Positions 11,878-23,040 of a DNA stretch of 64,000 nucleotides are shown in pieces; position 1 is the stretch's first letter; the number at the start of each line of letters is the position of its first letter. Source of the stretch: Gorsachius magnificus (lineage: Eukaryota; Chordata; Aves; Pelecaniformes; Ardeidae); NCBI GenBank assembly GCA_034008185.1, contig CM067083.1, positions 124,638,337 through 124,702,336 on the forward strand, in the 5' to 3' direction. The notes beneath the pieces were generated by a model. It was not told the origin of the DNA, did no database searches, and was given only the letters and a program-made list of their open reading frames with translations. The translations under genes and the position numbers were made by a program.

Positions 11878-12883
11878 ATACCCCCCCCCCCTTCATTATT
11901 CTTATTAATCTAAAGTTGATTAAAAAAGTGAAAAAGCAGTTTTCCTCCTCGCACCCCACCCCAGCCCCTTCCCGGCTGGAAGATGGCTGAGGGGAGGCAG
12001 CGGGGCCGCGGCCGGGCCTGCGGGGGCCCGCGGACCCCCCTGGGCAGGGAGGACGCTCTGTCTGGTGGCGTTTTAGGTGACAGCTCTTTGTCTGCCTGTG
12101 GCATCGTGTGTCCCCGTCGCCCCCCACCCCGGTGTCTGTGTCTGTGTCCCCCCAAAACCATCCACCGACCCCCGCCGGGGCGATTCTGGTTGTCAGCAGA
12201 GGCAAGTAAGTTCAACGCGAAGGCAAGCGGGTCGCTCGGTCAGGGAGAGCCGGAGGTGGCCCTGAGGTACCCGGTGGGTTTTGGGGCCATCGGGGCTGGG
12301 AATGGCCGGGTTGTCAGGCGGGGTGTGGGGGCAAGCAGGCTCCTTGGAGAGGGGTGCCTGGGCTTCCAGGTTTCGGGGGGCTCTGCAGGAGGCTGGTGAC
12401 GAAGCTGGCGTCCGCCTCCCCGCTCCTAGCCGAAGTGCTTGCCCTAAATTCGCTTCATTTCTCTCTTAGAGACGCGGACCAGCAGCAGATTGCAAATAAT
12501 CCCAAATACCTGACGGTGCATATGAAGTGGTAGCCCCGGTTTGTGCAGCGGCGGGGGGAGGGGGGGGTGGGGGGCTCTGACCACTGGAATATGACATTTA
12601 GCGGTAGAAAAATCTGCTGCGGAAAGGCTGTTTCCTTCCGATGTAGGTTGCTAGACACTCTCAAGCCCTCCAGTTTCCTAGGTGCGTTTTGACCTTTCAG
12701 TGGCTGAGAACTGGGTCGTGCGCGTGTGGGTGACGATCTCCCGATTTTTTTGCACCCAGAAGAGCGTGTTTGCAAAGGCGGAAAGGTGCGGAGCGCCGTC
12801 TGGGGCTGCTGCTTGCTTCTACTGGAAGCTTAATCAGCCTACGGTAGATATCAAATTTTCACTACCTAAATACAGCATAGCCT

Positions 12884-12905
12884 AAAAAAAAAAAAAAAAA
12901 AAAAA
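12884..12905 (+). repeat. A22 homopolymer
   Basis: An uninterrupted run of 22 A. No retrocopied gene or target duplication is evident beside it, so it is scored as a simple repeat. Confidence 0.95.
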
Positions 12906-13055
12906 GAGTGACACAGCAAAGTATATTCAAACTGGAAATTTGGACTCGTGTGGGTGGTGCTTCTATGTTCTTCACCCCGTCTCATGGCTTGTATTCTGCG
13001 TATTGCTGGTTTAGGCTGAAAAAAAAAAAAGACTTGGTTTGTGTGGGCTGGCAGG

Positions 13056-13093
13056 ATATACATATATATATATGCGTGTGTGTAAAATTTGCA

Positions 13094-13124
<31 letters not shown>
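13056..13124 (+). repeat. Compound TA/TG microsatellite
   Basis: A (TA)n block at 13062-13072 passes into GT repeats at 13073-13082. A short non-repeat bridge follows, then a pure 23-base TA run at 13102-13124. An A12 run lies just before it at 13019-13030. The compound structure suggests ongoing length change. Confidence 0.95.
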
Positions 13125-13125
<1 letters not shown>

Positions 13126-13326
13126 GAGTAATATACCTGGTGAGTTGTAGTAGCAAGGTGGTAAATTTATATGACCAAAACAAGGATGCTTCATTGACTT
13201 TTCTAGAGCTGTGCTGTCCCATGGTAGTTTCGAGGCTGTGATCTTCTGCCTGCCGAATATTTCAGCAAGCACCTATGTGTGCTGAACTCTCCGTGCTGTT
13301 GGCCTGATGGCTTTCCTAGACGAGAG

Positions 13327-13331
<5 letters not shown>

Positions 13332-13366
<35 letters not shown>
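13332..13366 (+). repeat. A35 homopolymer
   Basis: The longest homopolymer in the window, 35 A. It lies about 430 bases from the A22 run. No polyadenylation signal or gene-like sequence precedes it. Confidence 0.95.
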
Positions 13367-13370
<4 letters not shown>

Positions 13371-13901
13371 TGTTGCCTACAGGAGGATATGTAGCGTGCG
13401 GTGCATCTGTAGCTGAGCGCCTAGGCCTCTTGCACAGCAAGCAGGGGGAGAAACATTGTAAACCAGGAAAAGGTGGATGTGAAGCCACGAATCCGCAGAG
13501 GCGCTTGGTAAGCGGTGGAGTATCCGCAGCTTTTTTTGTGAAAATGATTAAAGTTCAAGTTGCCACTTCAGGGGACAAACAGCTCTCGATGGTAGATAAT
13601 AAACAGTAGTAACTTTGGCGATACTGCACCTGGCTCGGAGCCGATGGGCATGATGAAATGTTAAATCTCAACTTATTTGCTCAAGATGGGTATCTGTTTG
13701 AAACATGTTGCCAAACAATATGGCAGCACGAATCCTTGCTTCCAAAACAAATAGGCTGCCTGAGAGGCGAGCGGGGGGTTTGGCTCTTCGGCAGGCAGGC
13801 CTTTGCTTCTTATTCACTACGACTTTGATTTTTTTTTTTAGCGTGCGTGTTTTCCCCGAGCCTTGCCCTCTGATAATGCTACGACACATGCTCACAACTG
13901 C

Positions 13902-13926
13902 ATGACTAATTCACACAATTAGTCAT
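13902..13926. repeat. Perfect 10-bp inverted repeat, 5-base loop
   Basis: ATGACTAATT (13902-13911) and AATTAGTCAT (13917-13926) are exact reverse complements around CACAC. Each arm carries TGACTAA/TTAGTCA and a TAATT core, resembling paired MAF/AP-1-like and homeodomain half sites. Confidence 0.8.
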
Positions 13927-15562
13927 ACACTTCCACTGTAGATTTATTGGAGCAATATCACAGTCGTTCTCACGTTGTAAAAGTCTGCAGTCGGGAACGT
14001 GTGCCCCTCTGTTGACTCGTCTTGGGTCTCTTGGCATGGTTGTTGGGTGGGCTGTTACAAATGCTTGAAGCCTGTGGGATTATTAGCCTTGCTTAATTAT
14101 ATAAGCATATTTTCAAGGAACAGATCTGCTGGAGATCAGCACCTTGTTGCTTGCTAATCTGAGGGGGGTAATTTGCATGAGACTTTGCAGGGATTGCCAG
14201 AAATGAAGGTGTGAGTGCGACTACTAAAAATATCCCGTCTCCTGCATAAATAGTTTGCCAGTTGAAAACCAGTATATTTTATATAAGAAAATTATTTATA
14301 TGACGAGTTATTCTTGTTTTGCTTGGTTGACTGTGTTTCTTTGAAGTGTGGTTCTTATCTCTTTGATCAAAGAGGACGAATAAAAAAAGAAAAAGTTTTT
14401 AAAGTTCGATTCCGCCTTTAAAGATGGGATTTTCAGCAGGAAGGGCTTGGACTAACAGGTAAATATTTTAACCAGGTATTCCTGGCGTGTAATACCCCGT
14501 AGCATGCGGCCACCGCTTCTACGTAAGAGCTGTGATTGCTGGTGGGTACAAACAAGATTATTTTTATTGGTGGTTCTATGTTATCTCTGTTGCTGCAGCA
14601 TCCAGGAACCCCAGGCACGAACTGGGTTTGCAGTGGGGCAGGAGCGACGGAAAAATAGAGCGAAAGTGGACTCTGCTTCCAAAAACTTCCAGCTTAAACC
14701 TATAGAGGTGGAGGAGCGGAGCTGTGACGGGGAAGCAGCTGGGAGGTGGTGGGCAGCAGGAGAGTTGGTAGTCGCAGCATATTAGCAGCCTAATATTGAA
14801 TTTTTGGTTGGTTTTTTTTTTTTTTTAATAACATTGCAGCAAACCAGGTCTGTTGGGAGGTGAGTGAGGGCCCACTGTCGTGCTGCCGGTGCCTGGCCGA
14901 GCGAGGGAGGATTCACCGGAGCTGCGGTGGGTGAGGGAGGATTCACAGGAGAAGCTCTGCTGTTGGGTCTGAGAACGGCCGGGAGCTTTAACCTCTTCCC
15001 CTGGCGCAGCAGGATCTGGAGTAGGATGTTTGCCTGTAGCTGCAATATTAAAAATTACAGCTTGCTTGTAAACGGCTTCAACTCTTTGCATACCGAGCCT
15101 TGCACATGTGAGTCAGGGTGAGGCAGAACAGGTTTTTACCACTGCGGCAGCATCTCCGTGTAAAGCTGACCGTTTAAAATGCTGCGGCTTTGCTGTGGGA
15201 CAAATTTTAAAGCACTCAGAAGCCAGGTCTGGGTAGAAAGGATGTGTCAGCACCGTGTGCTTTACCTGGGCTCCTGTCATTTACAAAGGAACAAACTGCT
15301 GAACTGGTTTGGAGGTTCTTTAAGCCTGAACTAATTTACCTGGCTGGGAATGTAGGTTAGAAACTAGGCTTCGCTTGGCTTTGGGCTAGTGCCAGTATGC
15401 TCCGCAGGGAAAATGCAGGCTAAATAGCTTCTGTGCTGATAATCCTGCAATACTGTTCCTACTGTTTCCCCCTGAAAAGATAGGTAGGTTCTCGTGCGCT
15501 TGACCCAATTGACTGGGAAGTAACTCCAACGCATCTCGGCACAAGGAGCAGCGGGATGTCTC

Positions 15563-16054
15563 ACTCCAAGAAAGATGTTGCCTTGCTGGAACAGGTCCAG
15601 AGGAGAGCAACCAAGCTGGGGAGGGGTCTGGAAGACAAGTCATACGAGGAGCGGCTGAGGGACCTGGGGGTGTTTAGTCTGGAGCAGAGGAGGCTGAGGG
15701 GAGCCCTGATCGCCCTCTCCAACTGCTGAGAGGAGGGGGGAGTGAGGGGGGGGTCAGCCTCTGCTCCCTGGTAACGGGTGATGGGACGAGGGGGAATGGC
15801 TTGAAGCTGCGCCAGGGCAGGTTTAGGCTGGACATTAGGAAAAACTTCTTCACCGAGAGGGTTGTCAGGCTCTGGAATGGGCTGCCCAGGGAGGTGGTGG
15901 AGTCCCCATCCCTGGAGGTATTTAAAAGAAGGAGAGATGAGGTGCTGAGGGCCAGGGTTTAGTGGTGGGATGGCAGGGTTAGGTTAAAGGTTGGACTCGA
16001 TGATCTTAAAGGGCTTTTCCAACCGCGGTGATTCTATGATTCTATGATTCTATG
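15563..16054 (+). mobile_element. CR1 retrotransposon 3' part, plus orientation
   Basis: A 5'-truncated CR1. The ORF2 C-terminal remnant shows as CTGGAACAGGTCCAGAGGAG, a GAGGAGCGGCTGAGGGACCT block, and a later stretch encoding an [15 protein letters not shown] string. The end is textbook: TTAAAGGGCTTTTCCAACCG, GTGATTCTATG, then tandem ATTCTATG octamers (16031-16054). It differs enough from subfamilies A and B to count as a third type. Confidence 0.95.
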
Positions 16055-17187
16055 TTTCCCTTAGATGCCTGTGGGTGAGTGGGGAAAAAAGCGAGGACGG
16101 GTTTATGTGCGCAGACCTTGCGGTGAGAGTCCTCACCCAAGTGCTCGGGTCTGATGGACAGGGTTGCGTGGCCTAAGCTAGGTAGATTTGTTAACCATCT
16201 TCAGTAAATATGCATGTAGATATTCTTCAATCTGTTTAAACCTGCTTACTGGTTTATTGTGTTCTGTAAGCCAAAGCAAGCTATCCCGGCAGTCGTGTTT
16301 AAACCGGTGTCCGTCCACGCAGAGATTTGCCTTGATTTAGTGAAGCCGATGCAAGTTGGTGAGCTCCAGGAAGGTGATCTAGGAAAGGAAAGCAGTGCAG
16401 TGAATATGTAAGTCAATGCTTTGCTGACTTGCCTTGGTTGGTGAGCTCTGCAGTATCCATATTCTGCTCTAAGGATCCACAAATTGTCAGCTTCTCAAAG
16501 CTGATCGGGGAGGGGCTCTTGAAAGTGTTTCTATTTTTCTGCAGAGGGAAAAGATCCTTAAGCCTTAAGTCCTGTTTTAAACAAGTATCAGAAATGTCCC
16601 AGTCAAGGCTGATCCTGCAGCTGGCTATTTCAGAACACAAAGCGTCAATTTTGAGCTATTTATGTTTATTTTGTGTTTATTTTTAATTACCTGTCATGGA
16701 ATATGCTATGAAACAAGCTCAAACCGATGTTTCTTTGGCTTAATTTCCCCCCCCTTTTTTAATGTGACATCTGAAATCCCAAGGTGCTCATTTTTTGGGG
16801 GGTTTTCAGAGTGTGAAGACTTCAAAAATAAGGCAATATGCCAGGCAAGGCTAGAAGCAGGCTTGTTTCTTGTATTTGGATGATGAAATTATGAATGAGG
16901 AACTGTTTGAAACCCAAACAAATTGGTAGCTTTCCCATATCTGTGGAATCCCTGTTGTGAATGGAGGGTTAGGTTTAGAATCACAACACTCCCCTGGGAT
17001 ATTCAATGGTCTCACACAATACCGAAACGGTTAGGTGTTGATAACGTTACGCACCTCATGTTAGTGGCTTCTCCTGCATGCAGCCTATGCTGTCTTTGGA
17101 AATAAGGGCCTCGGGAGGGGAGAGAGATTCCAACCTGCAGCCTGGCGACCCCCTATCCAGAAGGGTTCAAATAGTATTTGCTGTTTC

Positions 17188-17218
<31 letters not shown>

Positions 17219-17886
17219 GTAGGTATTATAATCTTTCAGTAAAACTGCACTGGGAGTTTAGCAATGAAAACTAAAAATTTTTTCGCTTTTAGTTTTCCTT
17301 TTCCTTTTCTGTTAACATTGTGTAACTCCCAGACTGAAGAAATGGGAGAGAAAAGCCCTGAACTTTTCAGACCATTAAATCAGATTCCTATGTAAATTGT
17401 AGGAGAAATCTCGCAGCTCAGACCCCTTAACTTCTCCTTATTATTTCTTGTGAATCCCACACTTACTACCTGTCTTCCCTCCCTTCTCTCCCCCAGAGCC
17501 TGTATTTTGCTCCTAATCTGAAACTTTGCAATCAGTTTTATCAACATGCTTCAGAGATCTTGAGTAAGTTGAGAGATGAACGTTTTAGTGGACAGCCTGG
17601 TCAGCCTCTGTCGTTGAAGGGTGGGTTTTTTTTTTAAGAAGAGTCTGACTAACCTGAAAAGGATTTTGACACATGCTTGTAACTGGTTATTTTAAATCAT
17701 ACTGGAAAAACTGTGCGTGAAAATAAACATCTAGCTAGAGTTAAACGTGTTGTAGACTGGGTGCGTAAGCCTGATCCCTTTGTCTTTCCGGCGTTTCTTA
17801 AATGCGATTGCTGACGAATCCTGGGTCTTCCCACTAATTCTGTAAACAGCTGGCAGTTTTGCTACCTGTTCCTTTTTTATGAGCAG
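16055..17886. other. Intron-like non-coding DNA
   Basis: No recognised gene or repeat except the A24 run at 17195-17218. The right end supplies the branch and pyrimidine region (GTTCCTTTTTTATGAGCAG) for the candidate exon at 17887. Confidence 0.5.
17195..17218 (+). repeat. A24 homopolymer
   Basis: An uninterrupted run of 24 A with no flanking retrocopy recognised. Confidence 0.95.
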
Positions 17887-17981
17887 AGATTTCCAAGCAG
17901 AGTTTGAACAGGGAAGCTTGGCAGGATGAGTTCACCAGACTTTCTTCCATGCTCCAGTTGCGAACGGCGCTCCGCGGAAAG
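17887..17981 (+). CDS. Candidate exon downstream of the CpG-island donor
   Basis: This 95-base segment is flanked by a T-rich acceptor (CCTTTTTTATGAGCAG) and a donor AAG|GTGAAT at 17982. A second acceptor at 17899-17900 would shorten it to 81 bases. Only one frame is open throughout. It begins with two bases completing a codon and ends on a codon boundary, giving ISKQS then LNREAWQDEFTRLSSMLQLR and TALRGK. The 3' half is CpG-rich (GCGAACGGCGCTCCGCGG) inside AT-rich intron. Its start phase matches the end phase of the ATG 11983 frame at donor 12205, with the junction codon reading AAG, but this has a one-in-three chance of being accidental. I do not recognise the peptide. It could also be a non-coding 5' exon or a chance match. 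Confidence 0.35.
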
Positions 17982-18724
17982 GTGAATACCAGACAAGTAT
18001 TTTTTAATGATGGGAGATGCTGCGTTAGGATTGAAGGAATGATAACTGGACACTCTGGAAACGTTTATAATAGAAACATTTATAGCAGAACCGAATAGGT
18101 CATGAGATCACGCTGCATTATTCTACGACTTGTAAGTTCAGATTTAATAATGAAACGCTGCAGTGTTGCTGAGGACATGAAACTCGAGCATTTACAATGT
18201 GCTTATACCTCAGCTTACTGCAAAGTTGAACACGAAGTGCCGATGTGTATTGAAATGTAATTAGCAGGAAGCCTAATTTGCTATTGTATGAAGAGTTGGA
18301 ATTTCTTGGAATGGAACTGATGTGTAAAATACCTCTGTTTGTGTCTCCAACTGTCATCTTAAGAATGTTGGTTTATGGAATAAGTGAGAGCCACTGGTGA
18401 AGGATCAGGTAAACCACCACGTTCTGCGGGCCCCTCTGACTCACGGGGTAGGAACAAGGACTGAAACCAGCTCTGCCTTTGGCAGCACGTACTTCTTGCT
18501 TTCTTTTAAATTAAGGTTATGGAAATCCAGTGGTTTAGAATATGCTTTGTATTTATACTGTTTGCGAGCCTTCTTGGTGCTCCTTTAGCTGTATCCTATT
18601 GTCCCAGCACATATGTTTCTGGAGAGGTCGTTTTTAAGTGTTCTTTGTGAAAAAAACTTCTCTCTGAATTTTCCCTGGGTGTCTGAAATGGCATTCCCAG
18701 ATTCATATTTTAGTGTAATCAGAA

Positions 18725-18755
18725 TGCCTTCAGTGTGGAATATCCACTGAAGGCA
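18725..18755. repeat. Perfect 11-bp inverted repeat
   Basis: TGCCTTCAGTG (18725-18735) pairs exactly with CACTGAAGGCA (18745-18755) around a 9-base loop. An alternative inner pairing GTGG/CCAC is possible. It is too short to be a microRNA precursor. Confidence 0.8.
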
Positions 18756-21700
18756 CAGTGGAAGTTGTGGGATCCCAGCCCCTCTGACAGCTAGATTAAT
18801 AGTTATGTCCTTAACCTTTAAAACAGTTTACCCAGACTTGACAGAGTTGGCATGAAGTTCTGTGTTTTTGAAGACGCAATGGCGATACTCCCTTTGAAGG
18901 CCCAAAATAAATGAAAAAAAGCTTTAATGAATTTAAAGATGCCATTGGAAATAGCATTTGGCCTGCTTTTATGCTTTTGTTGTTGCTGGAAATGGAAACA
19001 ATATTGTATATACAAAGCCTGCTGCATGGAAAAAAACTATCTGGTAAATATACTTTAGTTTATTTTTCAAGTACAGTGAAAATGGAAGAATAAACTACCT
19101 AAATTCTATTAATTAAATCTCTTTCCATGTGACATAATGTGATAATTTAATATCGTTTTCTGGTACTGTTGTGGATGAAATAAGTTTCAGTGCAGCAGAT
19201 CAAAAAAAGTACAATTTGATATTGCAGCCTAGAACTAAAACCTGGGAACTTCCATGAAATCAAAAAGCTCTTTTGTTTGTAAAGCTGAACATTCAAAAGT
19301 TAGGAAAAACAGATGCAACTGTAATGATAATTTTGTAGCCACGTGATATTTTTCCATAGATTCTCTGACTTACTCACTGTATGGGTTGGACTAACAAAGT
19401 GGAATGGATTAAGGTTGCACAGATGATCATAAATCTGTTACTCTCTAATTTTTAGCGCTTGATTTTGCAACCTACTTAATTTTCTTCACATGTTTTTTAG
19501 ATGATAAGCTGCTTTACGATATTCATTTTTGATATGAATGGAGCATCGCGCATATAGTGGCTACTTTTTGTAATGCCCCTGCAAGACAAAGAAATACTAT
19601 TCCCATTTGGGCCCTCATTTTTTCAGGTGAATAAAACAGAATCACGGCAACGGGATAATTTGCCCAAGTAGCAGGGTGTTAGTGACAGGTAAAAGGGACT
19701 TGACAGGTTCTTCTCGAGTACCCGGTGCACTTGACCGCTCTGGTTGTATATGTGGTTTATTAAATTGGGTGCAACTTTCCTTGAATTTGCCAGCAGACCT
19801 CAAAAGGCTTGGCTCTGGCAGTCTTTGCGTCATCGACAAGTAGCTCTGATGACAGGCAGCTGATGGCTTTCGTTCTTTAGAGCAGAGGCTCCCAAATTGT
19901 GGTGCGTGTACGCTCATGGGATGCAGACTGCTTCCAAACAGGGCATTTTGCCACCTGAAGGCAATAATTCCTGATGCCGAATGTGAGTAAGCTGTTGCGG
20001 GGCCCTTGGTGTGGTGGGTCCTCGTGGTGGCACTCGGGAGTTGTCAGCACCTGCAGAGAGCCATAAAGTTGGGATTTGCAGGTGTGCTTGTGCTTCTGAT
20101 TGAGATCGTGGAGGAGGGAGGCTGGAGATGGTGGACGAGGATCTGCGGTGGGTCCTGCTTTGGGAAGCTGGGGTGAGCGTGGAAGACGGGGAGCGAAGGT
20201 TTTGGCGTTTGGTGTGAGGTGGTGCAGTGTCACAGGTTGCTCGGACCAGCTCAGCAGGGCTGGGGGGTGCAAAAAGAGAACAAACATATTTTTTAATGTC
20301 CTGGTTTGTGGAGAACGCGGTGTGTGCTTTTTAGGTGGGGTGGAGACAGCACCAGGGTTTTTGGTTTGGGGCGCTGAAAGGTTGATGACCAAGTCCTGCT
20401 ACAGAGAAATGTCATCCAGTAGAAGGACAGGAAGGGAGAATCTAGTCTGGGAGGCCGAGCGTGTGCGTACGGCACTAAAAAAGCAGAAACACGGCCTCCA
20501 AAAAGCCTGCAGCCTTCGTTCCCAAAGTTAGAACAGCCCTGCTTGTCACTGCGGTTGTTGACTTGCTTATAGGTGTGCGCGCATGGTGCTACGTGCAAGG
20601 AGAGCTGGATTCCTGAATTCCTCCTCTTGCCACAGAATGTATGATTACAGAGATACCGTGGACTTCTCGAAAACAGTACTAAATAACTTCTGAAGGCTTT
20701 TTAAGGGGGTATTTTAAAACCAAGCAGCATTCTTTTACTCTCGGGTTTCCTCCTGGATGCTGGAAAATACCTACGTTTGGTAATTCATACGTCTCACGTG
20801 CAACTGGTGGGCTGGAAATAAACTCTTCGGGGTTTGTAAAAACAGTTTAAACCAATCTAGTTCAACAAGATTTAAGTTTCATTGCAGAGGTTTAAAGTGC
20901 GAGGGGAAAATACACAGAACAGCCGTTAAAAAAAGAAGCACACCCCCCCTCCCCCAAGAATATTAGCCTGGAAATGTTTTTCTCCCTCTGTGCCACCCAT
21001 TAGTTGGCTGACGGGGGAAATTTTGGTACTAAATCTACCAGAGGTTGCTGCAGTTGGGTTGTTGCACCACTCCAGCTGCCCCCGCAGTCATGTCTGGCTG
21101 CAAATTGATGCACCTTTGAGAACTCCTGCCTGTTGAAACAAAGCAGCCCCTCTCTGTTCAGAGGCTACCGGAAACTTTTTATAACTGGAAGCATCATCTC
21201 TGGGGAGCAGGAAAGTATTCCCATTTCGCAGATGGGCACAGGTTTGTCTGGCTTGCCACGGGGAAATTTGGAGATGCGGTATTTGACCCCTGTATCTGCA
21301 TTTACTCTCTGAACAGTTGGTCTACGGCGCATAGCTTTTGTTTTAAATTGTCTAAATCCAATACAGCAATATAATTTTAATTTGTTTACTAAGAGAGTTC
21401 TTCAGATAGGCCTCCCGAAGTGCGAGGAATAAGAAACAACTGCTCCTTGAAGACAGAAGAGCTGAGTTTGTTTCAAGCTGTTTAAAAGCCTTCAGTTCAG
21501 AGATAAGTGCGTATTTTACATCCCGATCAGCAAGTTATAATGAGATTTAGAGCACTAAATGAGTTCTGTCCTAACCCACAGGATGATGCATGTGGCTCAG
21601 CGCAGAGCGATTGTTCTCATCAGCCCTCGCTGGTGAAATAATTTAGGAAATTGTGATATGCTGCAAGCTGGATTTAATCAGCAAGTAGTTTCCACCTTCA

Positions 21701-22693
21701 GAAGATGACTTAAGGTAGATATAAGGCATTTAACGTCCACAAAGGTTTCTGCACAAGGAGAGTAGTCCTTGTGTTCCTAGCAGTGAGAAAGGGCTATCTG
21801 GAACTTCAAACACGTGAACGGGCTGTAGGATTAAGTGTTCTCTGTTGTGATGAGTGGAAGTTACGTCTTCCAAGTGCTGGTAATTTCTAAAAGGCTGTTC
21901 TGTTTCTCCATCAGTTGAAGATAATGAAAGAGTACAAGTGAGGAAGGGTCATGGTACAGAATACAAACATGGAAAGCAGGGGGAGAGCTGCTGCTTTCCT
22001 GTTGAGCAGTGAAAACGAGATGGTCTTTACAAAAATGCTAATGGGATCCTTGTAGATTGATCCACCCGTGGCAGGATGGTCATTCACTGGCAGGGTGGAG
22101 TGGAAGCATTGGTCATTTTGACTCAGACGTGTTCAAAGGATTTAAATTTTTCTTCAGGTGGTGGGAGAAGTTCCTCTCCTAATGCAGCGGCTGCGTTCAG
22201 CTGGTGCTTTAAATTCTTATAATGTGGTCTTGAGAGCAACACGTGGTAGAGACAGGATAACACAGTACTGCACCTGGGGGAAGCCACCGCGATGCTTTGC
22301 GAGGGGATTAGATCGCTTGCGTAGAAAGGTCAGGCACCAGTGGCTGTAAATTCATCTCGTCAAGACTCCTCGTCTGAGCCTTGAGCTCTTCCCATCCCCC
22401 TGCTCACAACAGATTATCAAAACTGAAGACCGTCTTTCTCCTCTTTTGCAGCCGATTGTGTTTCCAGAGATGGGTTTGGGTTTTTTTTTGCTTTACATAT
22501 TGAAACTGAGCTTTGTTTATTCCAGGCTCATTTCCTACTTTGCTGTATTAGGCTACCACATACCCAGTTCAAGGTCCCTGAAAATGTTATGAACAGTCTT
22601 ATCTCTGTAAGCTCCTTGAATCCATCACAGGTTTTGTGTACCTGGCTGTTTTGAACCTCATCCTCATTTAAAAAAAGAAATAAAAGCCTTATC

Positions 22694-22718
22694 TTTTTTT
22701 TTTTTTTTTTTTTTTTTT
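22694..22718 (+). repeat. T25 homopolymer
   Basis: An uninterrupted run of 25 T in otherwise ordinary intron-like sequence. Confidence 0.95.
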
Positions 22719-22919
22719 CTCTGAAATGACCTATGAGAATTCTTGTGTGGGAGAAAATTTGTATGTGTGTACTCGGAGACGTGGCTGGCTGATGCACAGG
22801 CACAGATTTGCTAAAGAAACACAGGACTCAGAAACGCAGAAGCTGGTTGGATTGAAATCACTAGATATTGCTGTCTATAGAATAATTGATCTGTTTTTTG
22901 TTGGGGGTTTGGTTTTTTG

Positions 22920-22940
22920 TTTTTTTTTTTTTTTTTTTTT
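22920..22940 (+). repeat. T21 homopolymer
   Basis: A 21-T run preceded by GT-rich sequence (GTTGGGGGTTTGG). It lies about 200 bases from the previous T tract. Confidence 0.95.
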
Positions 22941-23040
22941 CTTACTGGTGGATAGAGCTTTCGGGCTTCATATTTAGTACCTATTTCAGTCATTTATGTT
23001 ATGAAATGATAAAAGGATTATCCAAACATTATCTGTTAGT

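Larger units (their letters stand above)
11300..12205 (+). other. Putative first exon(s), largely 5' UTR
   Basis: From about the YY1-type element to the donor CAA|GTAAGT at 12206, this fits a long, GC-rich first exon. The start site is not defined, and the AT-rich patch at 11880-11940 might be a small intron, with a possible acceptor near 11962 (CACCCCAG). An ATG at 11983 has a strong start context (AAGATGG). It opens a frame to the donor: 74 codons plus one base, beginning MAEGRQRGRGR. That peptide is compositionally biased and unrecognised, so a non-coding first exon is equally likely. Confidence 0.35.
11010..12300 (+). promoter_or_regulatory. CpG island promoter, probably plus-strand
   Basis: Extremely GC- and CpG-rich DNA, quite unlike its flanks. 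It contains several GC boxes of the GGGGCGGG/GGGCGGGG type (for example near 11150 and 11665), long G runs and many CCG/CGG triplets. No TATA box is seen, as expected for a housekeeping-type promoter. The direction is inferred from the YY1-type element AAGATGGCGGC at 11318, which usually sits just downstream of the start site in the sense orientation, and from the strong plus-strand donor at 12206. An AT-rich patch at 11880-11940 splits the island. A divergent minus-strand transcript cannot be excluded. Confidence 0.85.
12206..15562. other. Probable first intron, 5' part
   Basis: Begins with GTAAGT. It holds two long A tracts, a TA/TG microsatellite and a perfect inverted repeat at 13902-13926, each listed separately. 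No exon could be supported. GC content falls steadily away from the island, as is common in 5' introns. Confidence 0.5.
17982..23040. other. Intron-like non-coding DNA
   Basis: About 5 kb without a supported gene. It holds an 11-bp inverted repeat at 18725-18755 and two long T tracts (22694 and 22920). A 143-codon open frame at 20100-20531 is opposed by a 171-codon frame on the other strand. Neither has splice sites or recognisable domains, so both are left out. Confidence 0.5.

Noticed and set aside
13370..13504. Possible exon ending in TTG|GTAAGC at 13505
   Set aside because: The only upstream AG follows a 35-base A run rather than pyrimidines, and no peptide is recognisable.
14396..14420. 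GTTCGATTCCG, resembling a tRNA T-loop
   Set aside because: No anticodon stem, D-arm or acceptor pairing upstream, where the sequence is A-rich.
19877..20531. Overlapping 171- and 143-codon frames on opposite strands
   Set aside because: No splice boundaries, no recognisable domains, and both strands are open. Treated as chance. The string GAGCAGAGGCTCCCAAATTG at 19879 looks vaguely like a hAT-transposon end, but no matching opposite terminus was found.
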